Assembly: GCA_037138055.1 (NCBI GenBank)
Contig: JBAXJB010000030.1
Location: 1 to 18,210, forward strand
Source of the DNA: CAITNM01 sp037138055
Lineage (GTDB): Bacteria; Pseudomonadota; Alphaproteobacteria; Paracaedibacterales; CAITNM01
Reading direction: 5' to 3'
Length of the DNA: 18,210 bases
In this document: positions 1 to 5,867 of the stretch, in pieces
Layout of the letters: every line of letters begins with the position of its first letter
How positions within the stretch are numbered: the stretch's first letter is position 1
The notes under the pieces: generated by a model
Told to the model about the DNA's origin: nothing
Databases searched by the model: none
The model's input: the letters and a program-made list of their open reading frames with translations, nothing else
Position numbers and translations under genes: made by a program

Positions 1-40
1 ATCCTTCAAATAAACCAAAATACTTATCTAGTCTGAAATT

Positions 41-1330
41 TTGCAGAGGGTTCTCGTTAGTAAAATTTTTTACTTGAATTTTTCAATACAAGCTATTGAT
101 GAATTTCAATCATTAATATTAATTTCTTTACCTGTTACATCTCTTTTTTTTGGTTGGCAACCGTTTATTGTAACCCCTATAAACATTTTTCTTTTGCTGG
201 TTTTCCCAATTATTTTTCATTTATTAATAAAAGAAATTACTTCTGGTTACACGCAGTTTTGGAGAAGCGAAATTCTCTCAATAATGCGTTTTCCTATATG
301 CATTAAAGCAGCTATTGGTTTATTTAAAATCAATAAAGCACCATGGAATTCATCGAATAAAAACATAAAAGGAAAAATTGACTGGTTCTTGCTAATACCA
401 CAATTATCTATTTTATTTTTTAGTGCATCATCAATTTTGTATGGAGTTGTTAAATTATATCCTGAATTTAAAAAAGGTCCAATTATATGCGTAATGAAGC
501 AGTATTTCACGCAACCACAAAGTCAAAATATGGAAACATTTAAGAATTTTATTACGACCCGTCTTGATGATGGTTACTCTCTCGATCTTTTAATCATGTG
601 TGGTCTTTGGTCATTCTTTAGTATCATCAAGATCATTTCATATTTAAGGATTTTGCTAAAAAAAATAAAAAATAGCTCAGAGAATTTTAGATTTAATATG
701 AATCTTCCAATTTTTTTTGAGGATAGCACTGTAGATACTCAATTACTTACAAGTAGAATATCAGAAGACACAATCACCGTATCGACTGTGAAAAATAAGC
801 TCAAAAATATTATAATTAATAAAACATATAAGTTAAAAATCCTTCTCCCAAGCGGCGAATCTAGTATAGAAATAAGATACGCTGGAATTATAGGAAACGA
901 ATATATTTTCAACATTTTGTCTAAAGACAAAATATCTAGTCTTAATGACACCTTATACTCAGTTGCATGGCACCGATATCTGTATTTTGATACAACGCCA
1001 TTTCACACTATTTCATCATTTTTGAAGCATATACTCAATATCCATACGTGGTGTGAAAAATCAAGAAAAGTGGAGACTGTTATTTTCAATGAACCATCCA
1101 AAAAAAATCAAAAACGTCTTGGTTTTGTAGAAAATCATGGAAAAAATTCTTATCTATTCTGTTTTTTTCCTATTCCTAAACATTCATCAATTACTGCTAA
1201 GCATTCTGAAAATGGTAAAATAAAAACATATAAAATACGTAGTAACAATGAAGCTAGTAAAATTCTTCATTTAACAAAAAATCTAGATAATACAGAATGT
1301 TACTATTACCAGATTAGCTGTGTTAAGTAA
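41..1330 (+). CDS. C-terminal half of a cellulose-synthase-like (BcsA) glycosyltransferase with degenerate PilZ domain
   Basis: This is a membrane protein of 429 residues if started at the TTG at 41, but no convincing start or ribosome site is present, so it is probably the distal part of a longer gene. It begins with QRVLVSKIFYLN, which resembles the segment after the QxxRW region of BcsA. Four hydrophobic segments follow (about residues 25-45, 46-65, 114-140 and 185-208), with FWRSEI between the second and third, matching the BcsA transmembrane layout. Residues 232-330 look like a PilZ domain: SRISEDTITV sits where the DxSxxG strand should be, then ILLPSGES and YAGIIGNEYIFNI. SVAWHRYLYFDTTPF resembles the conserved end of BcsA PilZ domains. 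The c-di-GMP-binding RxxxR motif is not evident. The glycosyltransferase catalytic domain would lie upstream of the window. Family assignment is by remembered motif order and is moderately sure; function as an intact enzyme is doubtful (see the frameshift finding). Confidence 0.6.
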   Translation: MQRVLVSKIFYLNFSIQAIDEFQSLILISLPVTSLFFGWQPFIVTPINIFLLLVFPIIFHLLIKEITSGYTQFWRSEILSIMRFPICIKAAIGLFKINKAPWNSSNKNIKGKIDWFLLIPQLSILFFSASSILYGVVKLYPEFKKGPIICVMKQYFTQPQSQNMETFKNFITTRLDDGYSLDLLIMCGLWSFFSIIKIISYLRILLKKIKNSSENFRFNMNLPIFFEDSTVDTQLLTSRISEDTITVSTVKNKLKNIIINKTYKLKILLPSGESSIEIRYAGIIGNEYIFNILSKDKISSLNDTLYSVAWHRYLYFDTTPFHTISSFLKHILNIHTWCEKSRKVETVIFNEPSKKNQKRLGFVENHGKNSYLFCFFPIPKHSSITAKHSENGKIKTYKIRSNNEASKILHLTKNLDNTECYYYQISCVK

Positions 1331-1357
1331 CCGAGTGAATAACGCAACAAAATGCCA

Positions 1358-1377
1358 TTGCATGCGAAAACATGCAA
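1358..1377. repeat. Short perfect inverted repeat in the 1331-1446 intergenic gap
   Basis: TTGCATG and CATGCAA form a 7-bp perfect stem around a 6-base loop (CGAAAA) between the converging ends of the glycosyltransferase-like gene and the SDR gene. No T-run follows on either strand, so it is not a canonical intrinsic terminator. A second, weaker pair (AAGCT at 1418-1422 with AGCTT at 1431-1435) lies nearby. Nothing else is recognised in this gap. Confidence 0.35.
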
Positions 1378-1446
1378 GAAATTCATCAAGCACTAAATAT
1401 GGTGTCATAAAGCCGATAAGCTCATTCATCAGCTTTTAAAAAACTC

Positions 1447-2226
1447 CTAATGCGCCCATGATGCTCCCATCAAGTCAAAAACTCCCCCTGTTGCGCTTGG
1501 TACTTTACCTGAAGCCAGAAAATCAGCTACATCGACAATTTCTTGCACCTTGATCGTTTGGCCTGTTGGCATAGAAGAAAGACACTGTGCTTTGACATCT
1601 GGTTTCAAACTTTCAAACATTTTACCTTCAACTGGCCCTGGAGCTATTACGTATACAAAAATATTATTTTTGGCGTTATCCCGCGCAATATCATAAGAGT
1701 ACTTTGTTAAAGCGGCTTTAGAATCTGCATAGACATAATAGCCTTTTGGAAGACCACGGTAAGCTGCACGGCTGCCTAGGTTAATAATGATTCCCTTTTT
1801 ATTTTGCTCAATAAAATGTTCAATGGCATGGTCGCAAACAACGCGTTGCGATAAGTAGTTTATATTAAGAATCCGCTGCGTATCAGATAACGATAGTTCT
1901 TCTTGCTCAACTCCTGCTGAATTAATGACTATATCTATATGATCGCCACATTTCAAAACTTCTGACCAAAATGCTTGTATGGTTTCAGGTTGGCTAAAAT
2001 CGGCTTGTATTAAATGAACTTGTGCTGGGGATGCTTGCTGTAGCTTTCCTAGTTCTTGCTTGTTACTAAAATACTGACAAATAACTGTATCACCCTTTTC
2101 AATAAAGTGTTTTGCTATTCCTAAACCTATATCACCACTTGCACCGGTAATAAGCACAACTCTTCCAGAAGCATTAAGCGCAAAACCTAACGTTATCACG
2201 ATCACATAACATAATTTTTTTAACAT
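1447..2226 (-). CDS. Short-chain dehydrogenase/reductase with an N-terminal signal peptide
   Basis: A 259-residue classical SDR. The NAD(P)-binding motif TGASGDIG is at residues 27-34, the NSAG motif at 102-105 and a structural Asn near 121. The catalytic Ser152, Tyr166 and Lys170 form the YxxxK pattern, and a PG motif sits at 196-197. Substrate cannot be told. Residues 1-21 (MLKKLCYVIVITLGFALNAS then G) look like a Sec signal peptide: a Lys pair, a hydrophobic core and small residues before a likely cleavage site. The Rossmann fold begins directly after it. There is no alternative Met between this leader and the fold, and the ATG at 2226 is preceded by AAGGAAAACGAAG, a good ribosome site, so the leader appears genuine. 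SDRs are normally cytosolic, which makes this odd. A strong promoter lies upstream at 2259-2287, divergent from ligA. SDR family is certain; export is an inference. Confidence 0.9.
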   Translation of the reverse strand: MLKKLCYVIVITLGFALNASGRVVLITGASGDIGLGIAKHFIEKGDTVICQYFSNKQELGKLQQASPAQVHLIQADFSQPETIQAFWSEVLKCGDHIDIVINSAGVEQEELSLSDTQRILNINYLSQRVVCDHAIEHFIEQNKKGIIINLGSRAAYRGLPKGYYVYADSKAALTKYSYDIARDNAKNNIFVYVIAPGPVEGKMFESLKPDVKAQCLSSMPTGQTIKVQEIVDVADFLASGKVPSATGGVFDLMGASWAH

Positions 2227-2258
2227 CTTCGTTTTCCTTGAATTATGAAGTATTTTTG

Positions 2259-2287
2259 ATTATCTTTTTCTATTTTATTAAAGTCAA
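2259..2287 (-). promoter_or_regulatory. Predicted sigma70 promoter of the SDR gene
   Basis: On the minus strand, TTGACT (-35, 2287-2282) and GATAAT (-10, 2264-2259) are separated by 17 bases, each 5/6 to consensus. The start site would fall near 2252, leaving a leader of about 25 bases that includes the AAGGAAAA ribosome site before the ATG at 2226. Confidence 0.6.
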
Positions 2288-2312
2288 CATAAGGCAGCCT
2301 GATGCTTAAGAC

Positions 2313-2341
2313 TTGCCCCTTTATTTTGGCCAGCGTATCAT
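2313..2341 (+). promoter_or_regulatory. Predicted sigma70 promoter of ligA
   Basis: TTGCCC (-35, 2313-2318) and TATCAT (-10, 2336-2341) have an exact 17-base spacer. The predicted start site near 2348 gives a leader of roughly 27 bases to the GTG at 2375. It lies back to back with the SDR promoter. Confidence 0.5.
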
Positions 2342-2374
2342 GCTCTATGTCTTAGGAATTGGATCAAGAATTTA

Positions 2375-4438
2375 GTGGATCGCACTCAAGCAGCAAAAGA
2401 ACTAGAACGTTTGGCAAAACTCATTGCACATCATGATTACTGCTATTTCTCACTAGCAAATCCCGAAATTAGTGATGAGCAATATGATGCCCTAAGACGT
2501 CAAAATCAAGAACTAGAGGCGCTATTCCCTGATCTCAGAAGGCTTGATAGCCCAAGTCATAGAATTGGTTCACCGGTTTCTTCTCAATTTGATAAGGTTA
2601 AGCATCGTAAGCCTTTACTTTCCCTAGACAATGTTTTTAACGAAAAAGAATTTGCTGATTTTGGAAAAAAACTAAGACGTTTTCTAAAAATGCCTGAAGA
2701 TGTTTCCATTCCCATGCTAGCAGAGCCTAAAATCGATGGCCTCTCAGCAAGCTTACATTATCAAGATGGTCAATTTGTACTTGGTGCTACTCGGGGTGAT
2801 GGTCAAGAAGGTGAAAATATCACTGCAAATTTGCGCACAGTACGTGATTTACCCTTAGGACTTTTAGGAGAAAATATTCCAAAAAGCCTTGAAATTCGCG
2901 GTGAAGTTTACATGAAACTTGCGGATTTCGAAGAATTAAATGCAAAACGCCGACAGCAAGACGAACAAGCTTTTGCAAATCCACGTAATGCTGCGGCAGG
3001 TTCATTACGCCAACTTGATTCAACAGTAACAGCAGCACGCCCTGTACATTTCTTTGCATATTATGCACAAAGCCTTGAAGGAAATATTGCAGAAACACAA
3101 AATGAGCTTCTACAAAAACTACAAACATGGGGATTTGTTGTGAACGCTCATCACAAGCTATGCAACACATTTGATGAAATGGTGCAGTACTACCAAACCA
3201 TGCAGGAAGTTAGGCAAACCCTTGATTACGAAATTGATGGATTAGTATTTAAAGTTAATGATCTGCGATTGCAAGAACGACTAGGTGTTGTGGGCAGAGC
3301 TCCACGCCATTCCATTGCATTTAAATTTGCAGCACAACAAGCAGAAACAGTTGTTGATGATATTATTCTACAAGTAGGACGCACAGGAGTAATAACTCCA
3401 GTTGCTGTTTTGCAACCTGTCATTGTAGGCGGTGTAACTGTTAGTCGCGCGACTCTTCATAATGAAGAAGAAATTCGCCGCAAGGATATTCGTATTAAAG
3501 ATACGGTCATTGTACAACGAGCAGGAGATGTCATTCCCCAAGTTGTGAAGGTAAAAACTAGCAAACGTTCAAGCGACTCACAAGTTTACTGCTTCACCGC
3601 AAACTGTCCTTGTTGCAATTCTCACCTATACCAAACACCTGGGCAAATAGCCAAACGCTGCCTAAATGGTTTTGGTTGCGAAGATCAAGCCATTCAGCGT
3701 CTTATTCATTTTGTTAGTCGTGATGCTTTAAATATAGATGGATTAGGCGAAAAGCACATTGCCAGATTTTATGCACTTAACCTTATCACCACGCCTGTTG
3801 ATATTTTTACCCTTGAAGATCGCAGTAAAACCCTTAAGGAACCATTGGAAACGTGGGAAGGATGGGGTAAGCAGTCAGCACAAAACTTGTGGGATGCTAT
3901 TAACAAAGTTAGAACGTTACCATTAGATAAACTAATTTATGCTTTAGGGATTCCCCAAATTGGCCAGACAACAGCAAAATTATTGGCCAAGCATTTTATG
4001 ATTTTCGAGCGATTTTTAGAAACCATTTTGAAAGCCCACCAAAGCGATTCGATCGTACATAAAGAATTGATGCCTATTGAAGGAATTGGCCATGGAATGG
4101 CACGTGATATTATTGACTTTTTCCAACAAAAACATAATCTACAAATGGTTGAAGGCTTATTAAAGCACATTGCCGTGTTACCATACGAAGTAGCTAGTAA
4201 CCTTCCATTAAGCGGAAAAACAGTAGTATTTACTGGTGGTTTAGAACACATAAGCCGTAGCGAAGCCAAAGCCCAAGCTGAAAAACTTGGTGCAAAAGTT
4301 GGAAGTGCCGTGTCTGCACAAACAACATTTGTAGTGGCTGGTAAAGATGCTGGGCAAAAACTAAAAGCCGCGAAAGAACTAGGCATTCAAGTTATTGATG
4401 AAACCGCATGGCAAGAAATGGTGGCAGCGGCCGGATAA
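2375..4438 (+). CDS. ligA: NAD-dependent DNA ligase LigA
   Basis: Bacterial NAD+-dependent DNA ligase, which seals nicks during replication and repair in the cytoplasm. The 687-residue length is normal for the family (E. coli 671). Domain Ia with YxxxxxPEISD-type NAD-binding residues opens the protein. The adenylation motif KIDG has the nucleophile at Lys119, followed by GDGQEGE. The OB fold contains GRTGVITPVAVLQPV. A four-cysteine zinc finger (C411, C414, C429, C435) has the same spacing as E. coli LigA. Helix-hairpin-helix repeats follow (GIPQIGQ, IEGIGHG), then a C-terminal BRCT domain from about residue 610 (SGKTVVFTGGLE). The start is a GTG: no in-frame ATG fits upstream, and the family N-terminus aligns here. 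AGGA at 2354-2357 is a weak, distant ribosome site. The gene looks intact and essential. Confidence 0.98.
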   Translation: MDRTQAAKELERLAKLIAHHDYCYFSLANPEISDEQYDALRRQNQELEALFPDLRRLDSPSHRIGSPVSSQFDKVKHRKPLLSLDNVFNEKEFADFGKKLRRFLKMPEDVSIPMLAEPKIDGLSASLHYQDGQFVLGATRGDGQEGENITANLRTVRDLPLGLLGENIPKSLEIRGEVYMKLADFEELNAKRRQQDEQAFANPRNAAAGSLRQLDSTVTAARPVHFFAYYAQSLEGNIAETQNELLQKLQTWGFVVNAHHKLCNTFDEMVQYYQTMQEVRQTLDYEIDGLVFKVNDLRLQERLGVVGRAPRHSIAFKFAAQQAETVVDDIILQVGRTGVITPVAVLQPVIVGGVTVSRATLHNEEEIRRKDIRIKDTVIVQRAGDVIPQVVKVKTSKRSSDSQVYCFTANCPCCNSHLYQTPGQIAKRCLNGFGCEDQAIQRLIHFVSRDALNIDGLGEKHIARFYALNLITTPVDIFTLEDRSKTLKEPLETWEGWGKQSAQNLWDAINKVRTLPLDKLIYALGIPQIGQTTAKLLAKHFMIFERFLETILKAHQSDSIVHKELMPIEGIGHGMARDIIDFFQQKHNLQMVEGLLKHIAVLPYEVASNLPLSGKTVVFTGGLEHISRSEAKAQAEKLGAKVGSAVSAQTTFVVAGKDAGQKLKAAKELGIQVIDETAWQEMVAAAG

Positions 4439-4508
4439 TTTTGTTCTTGAAAATACCATGAATCATTCCTATATCTTAACCAGAAAGCAATTTAGCTGGA
4501 CACAGGTT

Positions 4509-5492
4509 ATGAAATTTTTAAAAGTCATTTTATTTGTTTGTTTTTCCTATTTAACAGTGGAATCAGCATGCTGGGAAACTTTAAACCCCGGGGACAAAAT
4601 AGCAATTGTTGCTCCAAGCGCTAAACCTACTTCTCAAGATATTGAGACAATAAAAGACCTTATCGCTGCACAAGGTTATGTGCCAGTTGTTTATTATGAT
4701 GAATCAGCTTCTGCAGAATTTGGTCGTTCAGCTACTAGAGAAACGAGAAGAGACGCTTTGCTGTGTGCTTTGCGCTCTGATGCAAAGGTTATTTGGAGCT
4801 TACGTGGTGGAAATGGTGCAAGCGGTCTATTTAGAGACCCTAGACTATTTGAAGAGTTTCACACCATGTCACCTAAATTACTGATTGGGTTTAGTCATTT
4901 TACGGCGATTCACCTTTGGGCTAATAGCATAGGCTGGCCGAGCTTACATGGTATTGTGGCAAGTTTTTGTTTAGAAAATAATCAAAGCGTCAATGCACAA
5001 ACAAGCATTGCTCCTTATTTTGATATTTTGAGTGGACGCACTCAAGAACTTGTCTACAATCTTATTTGTGAAAATGACCATGCAAGAAGTCAAAATATAG
5101 AAGAAAGCAGTATTATTGGAGGAAATTTATCACTAATCCAACGAGCAATGGGAACCCCAAGACAGCCAGATACACACGGAAATATTCTTATTCTTGAAGA
5201 TATTGGTGAACCAGGTAGAAAAATTGATGAAGCGCTTTCTCAATTAGCAGAAGCGTCACTATTAGATGGAGTAGCAGCTGTTATTTGGGGGAAATTTTCA
5301 GGTGATGCAAGCGAACAAGCAAATATTACAAGTGCAAAAAATCTTTTGAAAAAAGATCTAGATGAAAGAAGAATTCCTTTTTTCAGTGCTGACTGTTTCG
5401 GTCATGATCCGCTGAATATGCCATTACCATTTGGAACGCCAGCTAGAATAGCTTCCGGAGGCAGGCTAACAGTCAAAACAAACAATGCCTAA
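4509..5492 (+). CDS. Peptidase family S66 (LD-carboxypeptidase) with signal peptide
   Basis: A 327-residue serine peptidase of family S66, which in characterised members trims the terminal D-Ala from murein tetrapeptides or cleaves microcin C7. The catalytic triad is visible: Ser129 in GFSHFTAIHLW, Glu230 in LEDIGE and His299 in FGHDPLNMPLPFG, with spacing (101 and 69 residues) close to that of Pseudomonas LdcA (Ser115, Glu217, His285). RGGNGA and GGNLSL are also family motifs. The frame is open back to 4395, but that part overlaps ligA. I chose the ATG at 4509 because it begins a signal peptide (MKFLKVILFVCFSYLTVESA, cut before Cys21) and has AGG close upstream; ATG 4458 is an alternative. 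Classic LdcA is cytoplasmic, so an exported form would act on periplasmic peptidoglycan instead. It follows ligA by 70 bases on the same strand with no clear promoter of its own. Confidence 0.88.
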   Translation: MKFLKVILFVCFSYLTVESACWETLNPGDKIAIVAPSAKPTSQDIETIKDLIAAQGYVPVVYYDESASAEFGRSATRETRRDALLCALRSDAKVIWSLRGGNGASGLFRDPRLFEEFHTMSPKLLIGFSHFTAIHLWANSIGWPSLHGIVASFCLENNQSVNAQTSIAPYFDILSGRTQELVYNLICENDHARSQNIEESSIIGGNLSLIQRAMGTPRQPDTHGNILILEDIGEPGRKIDEALSQLAEASLLDGVAAVIWGKFSGDASEQANITSAKNLLKKDLDERRIPFFSADCFGHDPLNMPLPFGTPARIASGGRLTVKTNNA

Positions 5493-5506
5493 ATACTTTT
5501 TCAACG

Positions 5507-5534
5507 GTTACCAGTGGCACACACCATTGGTAAC
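5507..5534. terminator. Hairpin between convergent genes, possible bidirectional terminator
   Basis: GTTACCAGTGG (5507-5517) pairs with CCATTGGTAAC (5524-5534) through 11 positions with one G-T wobble and a CACACA loop. It lies between the stop of the S66 peptidase gene (5492, +) and the stop of the small secreted gene (5544, -), where a shared terminator is expected. No clear T-run follows on either strand, so it is not a textbook Rho-independent site. Confidence 0.45.
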
Positions 5535-5543
5535 AACACTACC

Positions 5544-5750
5544 TTAAAAACCCGATAAGACTTTGTTTCGAATATCTTCTGGTGTATTTAACCATTTACC
5601 CGAAGTCACCACAGAAGTTGTCAGTTCTATTGTATCAGAATCATCATCTTCCAATAATAAATTCTGGTTACTAGCTGCATTTAAATGCACGCAAACATCC
5701 GAAAGAAATAGAACTAATGAAATCATAAGCATTTTAAATGATAGTTGCAT
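5544..5750 (-). CDS. Small secreted protein of unknown function
   Basis: A 68-residue protein that I do not recognise. The ATG at 5750 is preferred over the one at 5762 because the bases between them (GGAGGGTGGG) form an excellent ribosome site. The N-terminus (MQLSFKMLMISLVLFLSDVC, continuing to HLNAAS) is a signal peptide with probable cleavage after LNA. The mature part is only about 43 residues: an acidic cluster (LEDDDSD), a threonine/serine stretch (IELTTSVVTSG) and a tail KWLNTPEDIRNKVLSGF that could form a short helix. The opposite strand is also open here, but the ribosome site and signal peptide favour the minus strand. It ends at the hairpin shared with the S66 gene. Confidence 0.6.
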   Translation of the reverse strand: MQLSFKMLMISLVLFLSDVCVHLNAASNQNLLLEDDDSDTIELTTSVVTSGKWLNTPEDIRNKVLSGF

Positions 5751-5770
5751 CCCACCCTCCATTTAAAAAC

Positions 5771-5800
5771 ATTAAACACAACAAACAATTGTGATGTTAA
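5771..5800 (-). promoter_or_regulatory. Possible promoter of the small secreted gene
   Basis: On the minus strand TTAACA (-35, 5800-5795) and TTTAAT (-10, 5776-5771) are separated by 18 bases. The start site would fall near 5764, giving a short leader that contains the GGAGGG ribosome site before the ATG at 5750. Such AT-rich matches are easy to find by chance. Confidence 0.35.
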
Positions 5801-5809
5801 TGCAAAATA

Positions 5810-5826
5810 GTTAACAAAAAGTTAAC
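5810..5826. repeat. Paired GTTAAC palindromes downstream of alaS
   Basis: Two GTTAAC hexamers flank AAAAA. Because GTTAAC is its own complement they are both a direct and an inverted repeat, and could form a 6-bp AT-rich hairpin about 40 bases after the alaS stop codon. It may be a weak alaS terminator or a binding site upstream of the small secreted gene; the sequence does not decide. Confidence 0.3.
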
Positions 5827-5867
5827 AGAAGGTATTTTTGTTCATAACTATTTTAAATTTGTTGCTT

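Noticed and set aside
30..45. Programmed -1 frameshift in the cellulose-synthase-like gene
   Set aside because: The joint AAATTTTGC does not form an X-XXY-YYZ slippery heptamer in the upstream frame, so mutation or sequencing error is more likely.
2820..4386. Several long minus-strand frames inside ligA
   Set aside because: They are opposite strongly conserved ligase domains and show no family motifs or ribosome sites.
4395..4508. N-terminal extension of the S66 gene overlapping ligA
   Set aside because: The extra residues overlap the ligA coding end, do not match S66 proteins, and would displace the signal peptide.
5563..5766. Plus-strand open frame of 67 codons opposite the small secreted gene
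   Set aside because: No ribosome site or leader; the minus-strand frame has GGAGGG before its ATG and a signal peptide.
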